Below are positions 10,526-22,228 of a stretch of 64,000 nucleotides of DNA, in pieces. This DNA is from Hydrogenophaga sp. (GTDB taxonomy: Bacteria > Pseudomonadota > Gammaproteobacteria > Burkholderiales > Burkholderiaceae_C): contig JACVCO010000013.1 in NCBI GenBank assembly GCA_016741995.1, positions 1-64,000 of the forward strand, written 5' to 3'. Position 1 is the stretch's first letter. Each line of letters begins with the position of its first letter. The notes under the pieces were generated by a model. It saw only the letters and a program-made list of their open reading frames with translations, was not told where the DNA came from and did not search any database. Position numbers and translations under genes: made by a program.

Positions 10526-10978
10526 TCAGCGCGACGCGGCCTCTTCCTCAAGCCAGCGCAGCACCGGCACCGTGCCAGGCAAGACCGGCGCGCATTGCAC
10601 TGGCAAGCGTTCCCAACGGTACTGCTGGCCTTCGTGCATCTGGAGCTGGCCGCTCCAGTCGAACACCTTGCAGAAGTTCAAGCGCACCAGCGCGTGCGGG
10701 TAGTCCACCAACTGGGTCTTCCAGGTGTGCGCGGCGCCGATGCGCACACCGATCTCCTCGATGAGCTCGCGGCGCAAGGCTTCCTCGACGGACTCGCCCG
10801 CTTCCAGCTTGCCACCCGGGAACTCCCAATAGCCAGCGTATACCTTGCCTTGCGGGCGTGACGTGAGCAGGAAACGCCCCTCGGCATCGACGAGCACACC
10901 GACCGCAACCTCCGTGAGCGGCCGATCCGGCTGACCCGCTGCGCGGCCACCGTCCACCACCAGCACATCGTCGCTCAT
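10526..10978 (-). CDS. Nudix hydrolase, MutT-like
   Basis: A 150-residue Nudix enzyme, probably an 8-oxo-dGTP diphosphatase that cleans oxidised nucleotides. The full Nudix box GxxxxxExxxxxxxREUxEExGU is present from GKLEAGE to RELIEEIGV (about residues 50-73). It overlaps the upstream DUF815 gene by 4 nt. It lacks the C-terminal ThiE-like domain seen in some MutT proteins, and substrate specificity cannot be read from the sequence. Confidence 0.9.
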   Translation of the reverse strand: MSDDVLVVDGGRAAGQPDRPLTEVAVGVLVDAEGRFLLTSRPQGKVYAGYWEFPGGKLEAGESVEEALRRELIEEIGVRIGAAHTWKTQLVDYPHALVRLNFCKVFDWSGQLQMHEGQQYRWERLPVQCAPVLPGTVPVLRWLEEEAASR

Positions 10979-11853
10979 GCCACCTGGCCGTGCGCACCGG
11001 CGTAGTCGCGTGCGAACTGGTGGGCCACGCGCCCGCTGCGCGAGCCGCGCTCAAGCGCCCACACCAGCGCCTGCGGCCGGGCCGCGTCGATGGCGCTGGC
11101 CGACACACCGAACGACGCCAGCCATTGCGCCACGATCGCGAGGTATTCGTCCTGGCTGAACGGATAGAAGCTGATCCAGAGGCCGAAGCGCTCGGACAAG
11201 GAGATTTTTTCCTCGACCACCTCGCCCGGGTGCACTTCGCCGTCGGCGGTGTGCGTGTACGTGAGGTTTTCCTTCATGTACTCGGGCAGCAGGTGGCGCC
11301 GGTTGCTGGTGGCATAGATCAGCACGTTGGCGCTGGCCGCCGACACCGAGCCATCGAGGATGGACTTGAGGGCCTTGTAGCCGGGCTCACCGTCCTCGAA
11401 GCTGAGGTCGTCGCAATAGACGATGAACTTCTCGGACCGGCCCGCAACCACATCCACGATATCGGGCAAGTCGACCAGATCGCTCTTGTCGACCTCGATC
11501 AGGCGCAAGCCCTGATCGGCGTAGGCGTTCAGACAGGCCTTCACCAGCGACGACTTGCCAGTGCCGCGCGCGCCGGTGAGCAGCACGTTGTTCGCCGGCA
11601 GACCTTGCACGAAATGTTCGGTGTTGCGCTGGATGCGCTCCTTCTGCGCGTCGACCTCTTTCAGATCGGCCAGCGCGATGCCGGCGACCTGACGCACCGG
11701 CTCGAGCGCGCCGTGCCCGCTGCTGCGCTTGCGGTAGCGAAAGGCGATGGAGGCGGACCAGTCCGGCTCACCCAGGGGTTGCGGCAGCACCGCCTCGATG
11801 CGATCGATCAGCGCTTCGGCGCGTTGCAGCAGGCGCTCGAACGAGGGATTCAT
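10975..11853 (-). CDS. DUF815 family AAA+ ATPase of unknown role
   Basis: A 292-residue predicted ATPase. Walker A is [10 protein letters not shown], Walker B-like [10 protein letters not shown], and a sensor-like ATSNRRHLL follows, typical of the DUF815 branch of AAA+ proteins. No substrate or partner is established for the family. The ATG at 11853 (MNPSFERLL) overlaps the argJ stop as ATGA, which supports this start over a longer frame upstream. The argJ-DUF815-Nudix order is common in Burkholderiales but its meaning is unknown. Confidence 0.88.
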   Translation of the reverse strand: MNPSFERLLQRAEALIDRIEAVLPQPLGEPDWSASIAFRYRKRSSGHGALEPVRQVAGIALADLKEVDAQKERIQRNTEHFVQGLPANNVLLTGARGTGKSSLVKACLNAYADQGLRLIEVDKSDLVDLPDIVDVVAGRSEKFIVYCDDLSFEDGEPGYKALKSILDGSVSAASANVLIYATSNRRHLLPEYMKENLTYTHTADGEVHPGEVVEEKISLSERFGLWISFYPFSQDEYLAIVAQWLASFGVSASAIDAARPQALVWALERGSRSGRVAHQFARDYAGAHGQVA

Positions 11854-13097
11854 GAGCGGTAGTCGGCGTTGATGGTGACGTACTCGTGGCTGAAGTCGCA
11901 GGTCCACACGGTTTCACTGGCCGAACCACGGCCCAGGCCGATGCGCACGTCGATTTCCGCGGGTTTCATCACCCGCTGCCCGTCTTCCTCGCGGTATTGC
12001 GGGTGACGCCCACCCTGCGTGACCACATGAACGTCGCCCAGCCAGAGGTCGATGCCGCGGATGTCGAGATCGTCGATGCCGGCATAGCCCACGGCCGCGA
12101 GGATGCGCCCGAGGTTGGGGTCGCTGGCGAAGAAGGCCGTCTTGACCAAGGGCGAGTGCGCCACGGCGTAGGCTGCCTTCAGACACTCATCGCTGCTGCG
12201 CCCGCCTTCCACGCGGATTGCGATGAATTTGGTCGCGCCCTCGCCATCGCGCACGATGGCGTGGGCCAACCGTTGGGCCAGCAGTGTGAGTGCCGCCAGC
12301 AGGGCCTGGCCGTCGGCGCTGGCCAGATCGTCGATCACCGCATGGCCGGCGCGGCCGGTGGCGATGACGACGAAGGAATCGTTGGTGCTGGTATCGCCAT
12401 CGACGGTGACGCGGTTGAACGAGGCGTCGGCCAGGCGCCGGGCCAGTTCGCTGGCCACGCGGGGCGACACCGCCGCGTCGGTGGCCAGAAAGCCCAGCAT
12501 GGTGGCCATGTTGGGGCGGATCATGCCCGCGCCCTTGGCGATACCGGTGGCACTGACGGCCTGCCCGCCCACCGTGAAGCGTGCGCTGGCGGCTTTGGGC
12601 ACCGTGTCCGTGGTCATGATGCCCTGCGCGGCGGCCAGCCAATGGGCGCCGCTGTCGTGCTGGGGTTGCGCCGCGTGCGTCAGCGCGGCCGGCAGGCCGC
12701 CAAGCAGGCGATCCATGGGCAGCGGCTCCATGATCACCCCGGTCGAGAACGGCAGCACCTGCTCGTGGTGCAGTTGCAGCGACCGGGCCAGAACCGAGCA
12801 GGTCTGCCGGGCGTTGGTGAGGCCGCTTTCACCGGTACCGGCGTTCGCGTTGCCGGTGTTGATCACCAGCGCCCGGATGCCCTGGCCACTGCCCAGGTGT
12901 TCGCGGCACACCTGCACCGGCGCCGCGGCGTAGCGGTTGCGCGTGAACACCGCCCCCACCGCACAACCCTCATCCAGCAGAAAGACGGTGAGGTCCTTGC
13001 GGTTGGCCTTGCGAATGCCGGCCTCGGCGACGCCGATGCGCACACCCGAAATGGGCAACAGGTCGGCTTCGACCGGGATGGGGAGCTGGACGGGCAT
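11850..13097 (-). CDS. argJ: Bifunctional glutamate N-acetyltransferase / ornithine acetyltransferase
   Basis: Recycles the acetyl group from N-acetylornithine to glutamate in arginine synthesis and can also use acetyl-CoA. The 415-residue precursor self-cleaves before a threonine in [10 protein letters not shown] (Thr about 199), which becomes the N-terminal nucleophile of the beta chain. The start at 13097 is preceded by GGAGG. It follows secA by 39 bp and overlaps the DUF815 gene by 4 nt. Whether it is mono- or bifunctional cannot be told from sequence. Confidence 0.96.
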   Translation of the reverse strand: MPVQLPIPVEADLLPISGVRIGVAEAGIRKANRKDLTVFLLDEGCAVGAVFTRNRYAAAPVQVCREHLGSGQGIRALVINTGNANAGTGESGLTNARQTCSVLARSLQLHHEQVLPFSTGVIMEPLPMDRLLGGLPAALTHAAQPQHDSGAHWLAAAQGIMTTDTVPKAASARFTVGGQAVSATGIAKGAGMIRPNMATMLGFLATDAAVSPRVASELARRLADASFNRVTVDGDTSTNDSFVVIATGRAGHAVIDDLASADGQALLAALTLLAQRLAHAIVRDGEGATKFIAIRVEGGRSSDECLKAAYAVAHSPLVKTAFFASDPNLGRILAAVGYAGIDDLDIRGIDLWLGDVHVVTQGGRHPQYREEDGQRVMKPAEIDVRIGLGRGSASETVWTCDFSHEYVTINADYRS

Positions 13098-13136
13098 GGA
13101 TTCCTCCGGGGATGCGGGCCGACCGGCGCCGCAGGA

Positions 13137-15890
<2,754 letters not shown>

Positions 15891-16060
15891 GTTGAGGCGC
15901 CTGCGACAAGTGCCGGGGCACGTGGGCAGACGTTGGAGGTCGTCGGGTGGGCGCGTTGGCGCCCGGGGCTGTGTGTCGCAGAACGCCCGCTGCAGATGCA
16001 GGCGGTCACGCGGCTTTCAAGCGCGAAGCGGCGATTTTAGCCGGGGGTGCCGGCCGGGCG

Positions 16061-17014
16061 TCAGCGCGGGCGCGCCGCCGCCGGCGCCGTGCCACGCTGG
16101 GCCAGTTGCTCGCCGGCCCGCAGGAATTTGTGGGGATCCTGGGGCACCCCGGACACCCAGACCTCGAAGTGCAGGTGAGGCCCGGTCGAGCGCCCGGTGG
16201 AGCCGACCTCGGCGATCTTCTGGCCGCGCCTGACGATGTCGCCCTTGTTCACGTGCACCCGGGATGCATGGGCGTAGCGGGTCACCAGGTTGTTGCCATG
16301 GTCGATCTCGACCAGGTTGCCGTAGGCTGCGTGGAACTCCTGCGCGATCACCACGCCACCGGCGGCCGCCAGGATGGGCGTGCCGGTGTCGGCCGGAAAA
16401 TCCAGACCGGTGTGCAGGGCCGACTGGCCTGTGATCGGATCGATGCGAAAACCGAACGGTGAGCCGGCGCGCACGCCCACCACGGGCTCCTCGGTCGGCA
16501 CCAGCGAGCGCTGGATCTTCTGATCGAACAGACGCGACTCGATCGCCGTCAGCCAGTCGACCCGGGAGCCGCTGCCCGCATCGAGCGCGTCGATCTCCCG
16601 CGAGAGCTCTTCCAGCGTCAGTGACCGGTTCGCCACCAGCACCCCACCCGAGCCGGGCAGCGGCGGGCGGGCCTGCGTCGGCTCCAGGCCGGCCAGGCCA
16701 GCCACGCGTTCACCCAACGAGTCGATCTGCATCAACCGCGCCTGCATTTCGCCGAGCTTGCGCGCCATCGCATCGAGATTGGCGCGCAGGTAGGCATCGC
16801 GCTCACCGTCGGTGTCGCGGTGAACCAGGCGCGCGACGGACGAGAAACCCGGCCAGCCCTGGCGAATGCCCTCCAGGAACACCCAGTGGTACGTGGCCAC
16901 GGCGCCGAGCATGAGCATCAACACCGCGAGCACCGCGGCACCGATGAGCTTCCAGCCATTGAGGTGCAAGGCCTGACGGCGCGCCAGCCATGCGTCCGTG
17001 ATGATGATGTGCAC
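16061..17014 (-). CDS. M23 family metallopeptidase (membrane-anchored, LytM-type)
   Basis: A 317-residue bitopic inner-membrane protein. A short cytoplasmic N-terminus is followed by one membrane segment (about 20-45), a coiled-coil-like stretch and a C-terminal LytM/M23 domain. Zinc-binding residues are visible in HTGLDFPAD and HLHFEV, so the enzyme may be active on peptidoglycan cross-links or may activate amidases. The GTG at 17014 has AGGAAAGG upstream; the frame extends further 5' but without homology. It is divergent from dciA, a common pairing beside secA in betaproteobacteria. Confidence 0.9.
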   Translation of the reverse strand: MHIIITDAWLARRQALHLNGWKLIGAAVLAVLMLMLGAVATYHWVFLEGIRQGWPGFSSVARLVHRDTDGERDAYLRANLDAMARKLGEMQARLMQIDSLGERVAGLAGLEPTQARPPLPGSGGVLVANRSLTLEELSREIDALDAGSGSRVDWLTAIESRLFDQKIQRSLVPTEEPVVGVRAGSPFGFRIDPITGQSALHTGLDFPADTGTPILAAAGGVVIAQEFHAAYGNLVEIDHGNNLVTRYAHASRVHVNKGDIVRRGQKIAEVGSTGRSTGPHLHFEVWVSGVPQDPHKFLRAGEQLAQRGTAPAAARPR

Positions 17015-17077
17015 GTTCAAATCCTTTCCTGGGCAGCGAGCCAATGCCCGAACGCCGGGGTCGGTGAAAATCGCCGC

Positions 17078-17392
17078 ATGCCCGCTCCCCGATCGCCTTC
17101 CGTCTTCAGCCTGCAGGAGGCCGTTGGCGCCGCCCCCACGCTGGCCCAGTTGCGCGAACGGGCCGAAGCCTCGCAACGCTGCCTTGCACTGGTTCGCCCC
17201 CTGCTGCCCGCCGGCCTGCGAAGCCAGGTACTGGCTGGCCCCTGGGGAGAGGGCGAATGGTGCCTGCTGGTCGGCAATGCCGCCGCGGCCGCGAAACTGC
17301 GCCAACTGGTCCCGGCCATGCGTGACGCATTGCACGAAAACGGGGCGCAGGTTAGCGCAATCCGCATCAAGGTCCAAACGCCCGGGCGATGA
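17078..17392 (+). CDS. dciA: DciA family replicative-helicase loader (DUF721)
   Basis: A 104-residue basic protein of the DciA/DUF721 family, which loads or activates the DnaB helicase in bacteria lacking the phage-derived DnaC or DnaI. Features are the N-terminal helix, the LVRPLLPAGLRSQVLAGPW core and basic residues at the C-terminus (IRIKVQTPGR). The ATG at 17078 is chosen because the longer frame runs antisense into the M23 gene. TGAAAAT lies about 10 nt upstream, so the transcript may be nearly leaderless. Confidence 0.82.
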   Translation: MPAPRSPSVFSLQEAVGAAPTLAQLRERAEASQRCLALVRPLLPAGLRSQVLAGPWGEGEWCLLVGNAAAAAKLRQLVPAMRDALHENGAQVSAIRIKVQTPGR

Positions 17393-17414
17393 GCGCGGAT
17401 CTGGAAGGACCGGG

Positions 17415-17490
<76 letters not shown>

Positions 17491-17535
17491 TCGCGAGCCC
17501 GCCATTTTAGGCGGGGCCTCGTCAAGCAGGGCGCG

Positions 17536-18015
17536 TCACTTCACGCGCTTGAGCTGGGGCCGCCCACCAGGGCGGCCCGGCCCGTCGCCGCCCGGTGGGT
17601 CGGCGGACTCCTCGGGTGGCACGGCCCGCAAAGGCGGTGTGGGCGCCGAAGCGCCGGCGTCGGTGCTCCCCGGGGAAGCGGCCCCGGGCGCCGGCGCGGG
17701 AAAAGCCATGCCCTGCCCGTTTTCGCGCGCGTAGATCGCGATCACATGCGAGATCGGGACGACGATGTCGCGGGCCACGCCGCCAAAACGCGCCTTGAAT
17801 TCGATGAATTCGTTGCCCAAGCGCAGGCCATTGGTGGCGTCCATGCTCACGTTCAGCACGATTTCGCCGTTTTTCACGTACTCCGCCGGCACCTGCACGG
17901 AGGCATCCACATGCACCGCGATGTAAGGCGAGAAGCCGTTGTCGCTGCACCATTCGTAGAGCGCCCGGATCAGATACGGGCGCGTGGACGGGACGGGTGG
18001 CTCCTGGCGGCTCAT
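17536..18015 (-). CDS. sspB: ClpXP adaptor SspB
   Basis: Binds ssrA-tagged polypeptides from stalled ribosomes and hands them to ClpXP. The 159-residue protein has the substrate-binding domain in the first 110 residues (TRPYLIRALYEWCSDNG, ... AIYARENGQG), a low-complexity Ala/Pro/Gly linker, and a short basic-hydrophobic C-terminal tail ending QLKRVK that docks on the ClpX zinc domain. It follows sspA by 21 bp. Confidence 0.96.
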   Translation of the reverse strand: MSRQEPPVPSTRPYLIRALYEWCSDNGFSPYIAVHVDASVQVPAEYVKNGEIVLNVSMDATNGLRLGNEFIEFKARFGGVARDIVVPISHVIAIYARENGQGMAFPAPAPGAASPGSTDAGASAPTPPLRAVPPEESADPPGGDGPGRPGGRPQLKRVK

Positions 18016-18036
18016 GAGCGATCGCTGCCCGCGGGC

Positions 18037-18648
18037 TTACTTGCGCATCACCTTCTCGGACGGCGTGAGCGCCTCGATGTAGGCGGGGCGCGAGAAGATG
18101 CGCTCGGCGTACTTGAGCAGCGGAGCGGCGTTCTTGCTCAGCTCGATGCCATAGAAATCCAGGCGCCAGAGCAGCGGCGCGATGGCCACATCGAGCATGG
18201 AGAAGTTGTCGCCCAGCATGAACTTGTTCTTCATGAACACCGGGGCAAGTTGCGTCAGGCGGTCACGGATGTGCGAACGGGCCTTCTCCAGCGCTTTTTC
18301 ATTGCCCTTGCTGGCACGCGATTCGAGCACGGACACGTGAGTGAACAGTTCCTTCTCGAAGTTGAGCAGGAACAGGCGCACACGCGCGCGGTCAACCGGG
18401 TCGCCCGGCATCAGCTGCGGGTGCGGGAAGCGCTCGTCGATGTACTCGTTGATGATGTTCGACTCGTACAGGATCAGATCGCGCTCGACCAGGATGGGCA
18501 CCTGACCATAGGGGTTCATCACGCTGATGTCTTCGGGCTTGTTGTACAAGTCCACGTCGCGAATCTCGAAGTCCATCCCTTTTTCGAACAGCACGAAGCG
18601 GCAGCGGTGCGAATAGGGACAAGTGGTGCCCGAGTACAAGACCATCAT
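18037..18648 (-). CDS. sspA: Stringent starvation protein A (GST-like)
   Basis: A 203-residue GST-fold protein that associates with RNA polymerase during starvation and stress. It begins MMVLYSGTTCPYSHRCRFVL, with a thioredoxin-like N-domain and an all-helical C-domain. The ATG at 18648 has AGGAGAC 9 nt upstream; the frame extends 18 codons further but without homology. The petC terminator ends directly against this ribosome-binding site. It forms an operon with sspB. Confidence 0.96.
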   Translation of the reverse strand: MMVLYSGTTCPYSHRCRFVLFEKGMDFEIRDVDLYNKPEDISVMNPYGQVPILVERDLILYESNIINEYIDERFPHPQLMPGDPVDRARVRLFLLNFEKELFTHVSVLESRASKGNEKALEKARSHIRDRLTQLAPVFMKNKFMLGDNFSMLDVAIAPLLWRLDFYGIELSKNAAPLLKYAERIFSRPAYIEALTPSEKVMRK

Positions 18649-18663
18649 GGTTGGCGTCTCCTG

Positions 18664-18715
18664 AAACAGAAAACAGTGGCCGGCGTTCGTGCCGTTCGGC
18701 ACCGCAGGCCACTGT
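18664..18715 (-). terminator. Nested hairpin terminator after petC, abutting the sspA start
   Basis: The outer arms ACAGTGGCC (18673-18681) and GGCCACTGT (18707-18715) are perfectly complementary over 9 bp and enclose an inner GTGCC-GTTC-GGCAC hairpin (18689-18702). On the minus strand the outer stem runs straight into TTTTCTGTTT. It lies 40 bp after the petC stop and directly before the sspA ribosome-binding site. Confidence 0.65.
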
Positions 18716-18754
18716 GGACAAGAAGGGGGGCGGCTTGCGCCCCGAGACGGGGAT

Positions 18755-19510
18755 TTACTTGACGTCTTTCCAGTACGAGGCGTTCAGACGCCAGGCAACG
18801 ACCGTGAAGAAGCCGAGAAAAATGAGAACCCACACGCCAATGCGCACACGGCTGTTGGCGGCCGGCTCGGCCATCCACTGCAGATAGGCCACCAGATCGC
18901 CGACGTTCTGGTCGTAGACGGCTTGGCTCATCGTGCCGGGTTTGACCTGATCCCAGCCCGCAAGGCGATCAACCTCGTGGCCGTGGCTCATCACCTTTTG
19001 ATAGACCGGCTTGCGCTCGCCCTGCAGCTCCCACAGCGGGTGCGGCATGCCGATGTTCGGGAACGCGGCGTTGTTCCAGCCGGTGGGCTTGGTGTCGTCG
19101 CGGTAGTAGCTGCGCAGCAGGGTGTAGAGGTAGTCGGGGCCGCTGCCGGCAGCGCTAGCGCGCGAGCGCGCCACCAGCGTCAGGTCGGGCGGCACCTTGC
19201 CGAACCACGCTTTGGCCAGCGCCGGGTCCATCGCCGCCTTCATGGTGTCACCGATCTTGTCGGTGGTGAAGGTCAGGTTTTCCGCGATCTGCTTGTCGGA
19301 CAGGCCGATGTCGCGCAGGCGGTTGTAGCGCATGAAGGCCGCGGAGTGGCAGTTCAGGCAGTAGTTGACGAACAGCTTGGCGCCGTTCTGCAGGGCGGCC
19401 ATGTCGTTGGTGCGCTTGGGCGCGTGGTCCAGCGGAATGCCGGCGCCCGCGGCCAGCGCGGCACCACTCAAGCCCAGGGACAACGCGAGGCCCAGAAGGA
19501 TCTTCTTCAT
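18755..19510 (-). CDS. petC: Cytochrome c1 (bc1 complex)
   Basis: The c-type haem subunit of ubiquinol-cytochrome c reductase, passing electrons from the Rieske centre to soluble cytochrome c. The 251-residue product has a signal peptide (MKKILLGLALSLGLSGAALA), the haem attachment motif CLNCH at about residue 50, and a C-terminal membrane anchor (about 225-243). The methionine ligand is expected near GMP. The ATG at 19510 gives the signal peptide; longer frames only extend into petB. Third gene of petABC. Confidence 0.96.
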   Translation of the reverse strand: MKKILLGLALSLGLSGAALAAGAGIPLDHAPKRTNDMAALQNGAKLFVNYCLNCHSAAFMRYNRLRDIGLSDKQIAENLTFTTDKIGDTMKAAMDPALAKAWFGKVPPDLTLVARSRASAAGSGPDYLYTLLRSYYRDDTKPTGWNNAAFPNIGMPHPLWELQGERKPVYQKVMSHGHEVDRLAGWDQVKPGTMSQAVYDQNVGDLVAYLQWMAEPAANSRVRIGVWVLIFLGFFTVVAWRLNASYWKDVK

Positions 19511-19539
19511 TGCTGTGTTTCTCCGGAGATCGCGTCGTT

Positions 19540-20940
19540 TCAGTGGGGCTGGAAGGTCACGCGGTCGGGCACGGGCTTGAACTCGCCCAGGCGGCTCCAC
19601 CACGGCATCAGCAGGAAGAAGCCGAAGTAGAACAAGGTGCCCACTTGCGAAACGCGCTCGCCGATGGGCGAGGGCGGCAGGATGCCGAGGTAACCGAGCA
19701 CGAAGAAGTTGAGCACGAACACGGCATAGAGCCACTTGTTCCAGTTCGGGCGGTAGCGGATGGACTTGACCGGGCTGTAATCGAGCCAGGGCAGGAAGAA
19801 CAGGATGATGACGGCAGCGCCCATCACCACCACACCCCAGAACTTGGCATCGACCGAGAGCATGGCGGCCGAAGCGGCCACCGCGGCGACCACGATGGCG
19901 CCTTTGATGGCGCCGTTCACCTTCGCCTTGAGCACACCCAGCACGGCGCCGAGCACCACGCAGGCCACGAGCACGTACATCATCTCGGCGGTGATGGCAC
20001 GAAGCATCGAGTAATAGGGCGTGAAGTACCAGACCGGTGCGATGTGCAGCGGGGTGGTCAGCGGGTCGGCCGGGATGAAGTTGTTGTATTCGAGGAAGTA
20101 GCCGCCGAACTCGGGGGCGAAGAACACGATCGCCGAGAACGCCATCAGGAACACCGACACGCCCAGGATGTCGTGCACGGTGTAGTAGGGGTGGAAGGGG
20201 ATGCCGTCCACCGGCTTGCCCGAGGCGTCCTTGTTGGCCTTGATTTCCACGCCGTCGGGGTTGTTCGAGCCCACTTCGTGCAGCGCGATGATGTGCGCGA
20301 CCACGAGGCCCAGCAGCACCAGCGGCACAGCGATCACGTGGAAGCTGAAGAAGCGGTTCAGCGTGGCGTCACCCACCACGTAGTCGCCGCGGATCAGCAG
20401 GGCCAGATCGGGACCGATGAAGGGAATGGCGGAGAACAGATTCACGATCACCTGCGCGCCCCAGTAGGACATCTGGCCCCAGGGCAGCAGGTACCCCATG
20501 AAGGCTTCGGCCATCAGGCACAGGAAGATCGCGCAGCCGAAGATCCAGACCAGCTCGCGCGGTTTGCGGTAGCTGCCGTAGAGCAGGCCGCGGAACATGT
20601 GCAGGTAGACCACCACGAAGAACGCCGAAGCGCCGGTGGAGTGCATGTAGCGGATCAGCCAGCCCCAGGGCACGTCACGCATGATGTACTCGACCGAAGC
20701 GAAAGCCACGTTCGCATCGGGCTTGTAGTGCATCACCAGGAAGATGCCGGTGACGATCTGGATCACCAGCACCAGCAGGGCCAGCGAGCCGAAGAAGTAC
20801 CAGAAGTTGAAGTTCTTCGGCGCGTAGTACTCGGCCAGGTGCTCGTTGTAGAGCTTGCTCAGCGGGAACCGGTTGTCGACCCAGTTCAGGGCCTTCTGGC
20901 TCAGCGGCGCGTCGGGGGAAATCTCTTTGAATTCAGCCAT
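19540..20940 (-). CDS. petB: Cytochrome b (bc1 complex)
   Basis: The membrane core of the bc1 complex, holding two b haems and the Qo and Qi quinone sites. The 466-residue protein has eight or more hydrophobic segments, the haem-ligand histidines (e.g. MHYKPDANV and YLHMFRGLLYG regions) and the Qo-site PEWY-type segment, which here reads APVWYFTPYY. It is longer than mitochondrial cytochrome b, as is usual for beta- and gammaproteobacteria. It sits between petA and petC. Confidence 0.96.
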   Translation of the reverse strand: MAEFKEISPDAPLSQKALNWVDNRFPLSKLYNEHLAEYYAPKNFNFWYFFGSLALLVLVIQIVTGIFLVMHYKPDANVAFASVEYIMRDVPWGWLIRYMHSTGASAFFVVVYLHMFRGLLYGSYRKPRELVWIFGCAIFLCLMAEAFMGYLLPWGQMSYWGAQVIVNLFSAIPFIGPDLALLIRGDYVVGDATLNRFFSFHVIAVPLVLLGLVVAHIIALHEVGSNNPDGVEIKANKDASGKPVDGIPFHPYYTVHDILGVSVFLMAFSAIVFFAPEFGGYFLEYNNFIPADPLTTPLHIAPVWYFTPYYSMLRAITAEMMYVLVACVVLGAVLGVLKAKVNGAIKGAIVVAAVAASAAMLSVDAKFWGVVVMGAAVIILFFLPWLDYSPVKSIRYRPNWNKWLYAVFVLNFFVLGYLGILPPSPIGERVSQVGTLFYFGFFLLMPWWSRLGEFKPVPDRVTFQPH

Positions 20941-20983
20941 GGGGAAGTGCCTCGGGGTTCCTCATTGAATCGGTGCCGCGGCC

Positions 20984-21625
20984 TCAGGCCGGCTTGTCTT
21001 CGCCCACCACCAGCGTGGTGTCGGACGCGTAGTAATGGGGCGGGATCTCGAGGTTGTCCGGCGCGGGCTTGTTCTTGAACACTCGGCCGGCAACGTCGAA
21101 AGTCGAACCGTGGCAGGCGCAGAGAAAGCCGCCTTGCCAGTTGTCCGGCAGCGAAGGCTGGGGGCCGGGGGTGAGCTTGTCGCCGGGCGAGCAACCCAGG
21201 TGGGTGCAGATACCGACCGCGATGAAGAATTCGGGCTTGATCGAGCGGTGGCGGTTCTTGGCGTACTCGGGCGTGGGGTACGCGGTGCGATCGGAATTCG
21301 GATCGGCCAGTTGGGCTTCGTCCTTCTCCAGGGTGGCCAGTTGCTCCGGCGTGCGGCGGAAAACCCAGACCGGCTTGCCGCGCCATTCCACAACGCGCTT
21401 CTCGCCGGGCGCGATGGTGGAGATGTCCACTTCGACCGCGGCGCCGGCGGCCTTGGCACGCTCGGAAGGTTGGAAGGAGCTCACGAACGGCACGGCAACC
21501 GCCGCGGCGCCCACGCCACCCATGGCGCAGGAGGTGATCAGCCAGGTACGGCGGCTGCTGTCCACAGCGGCGTTGCCGTTGTTGGCCCCAGCGGCTTGAC
21601 CGCTGTTGGCAGTAGCTTCACTCAT
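20984..21625 (-). CDS. petA: Rieske iron-sulfur subunit (bc1 complex)
   Basis: Carries the 2Fe-2S cluster that takes the first electron from ubiquinol. It is 213 residues long. An N-terminal twin-arginine-type signal/anchor ([15 protein letters not shown]) leads into one membrane helix. The cluster-binding motifs are CTHLGC and CACHGS. The twin Arg suggests export by the Tat system encoded at 25-27 kb. The ATG at 21625 is chosen from homology. TACAAT at 21674-21679 (minus) could be part of its promoter. Confidence 0.96.
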   Translation of the reverse strand: MSEATANSGQAAGANNGNAAVDSSRRTWLITSCAMGGVGAAAVAVPFVSSFQPSERAKAAGAAVEVDISTIAPGEKRVVEWRGKPVWVFRRTPEQLATLEKDEAQLADPNSDRTAYPTPEYAKNRHRSIKPEFFIAVGICTHLGCSPGDKLTPGPQPSLPDNWQGGFLCACHGSTFDVAGRVFKNKPAPDNLEIPPHYYASDTTLVVGEDKPA

Positions 21626-21805
21626 GGGAGTCTTTCTCGGAGTCGAGGGTGGGGATCTCAGGGACAACCCGGCATTGTACTGGAGGGTGTCAAGCCCCCG
21701 GCACGCAAAACGGGCCATCGCGAGCTGTTCGGGCTTGCAACGGGCCAGAGCGCTGCGGCGCGTGTGAGAATGGCCGCCATCCCAACCAACCACCGGAGGC
21801 AGCCC

Positions 21806-22228
21806 ATGGGCATGATGCAGGAGTTCAAGGAGTTTGCGGTCAAGGGAAACGTCATCGATCTGGCCGTTGGCGTGATCATCGGCGGCGCGTTCGGCAAGAT
21901 CGTGGGCTCGCTGGTGGATGACGTGATCATGCCGGCGGTGGGCCTGGTGTTCGGCAAACTCGACTTCAGCAACCTGTTTCTCGTTCTCGGCACGGCGCCC
22001 GAGGGCACGGCGCGCACCCTGGCGGCCATGAAGCAAGCCGGCGTACCGGTGCTGGCCTATGGCAGCTTCATCACCGTGGCCATCAACTTCCTGATCCTGG
22101 CGTTCATCATCTTCATGATGGTCAAGCAGATCAACCGGCTCAAGCGCGAGGCGCCGCCGGCGCCGCCGGCCGCCACCCCCGAAGACATCGTGCTGCTGCG
22201 CGAAATCCGCGACAGCCTCAAGCGCTGA
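21806..22228 (+). CDS. mscL: Large-conductance mechanosensitive channel MscL
   Basis: A homopentameric channel that opens under membrane tension and relieves osmotic downshock. The 140-residue protein begins [23 protein letters not shown], with two membrane helices (about 15-45 and 75-100), a periplasmic loop and a charged C-terminal helix. CGGAGG lies 8 nt before the ATG at 21806. Its 3' end overlaps the convergent pdxA stop by 11 bp. Confidence 0.97.
   Translation: MGMMQEFKEFAVKGNVIDLAVGVIIGGAFGKIVGSLVDDVIMPAVGLVFGKLDFSNLFLVLGTAPEGTARTLAAMKQAGVPVLAYGSFITVAINFLILAFIIFMMVKQINRLKREAPPAPPAATPEDIVLLREIRDSLKR

Noticed and set aside
15949-15964. Terminator in the secA leader (GGGCGC-GTTG-GCGCCC)
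   Set aside because: No U-tract follows; it may be structural in the leader but does not support termination.
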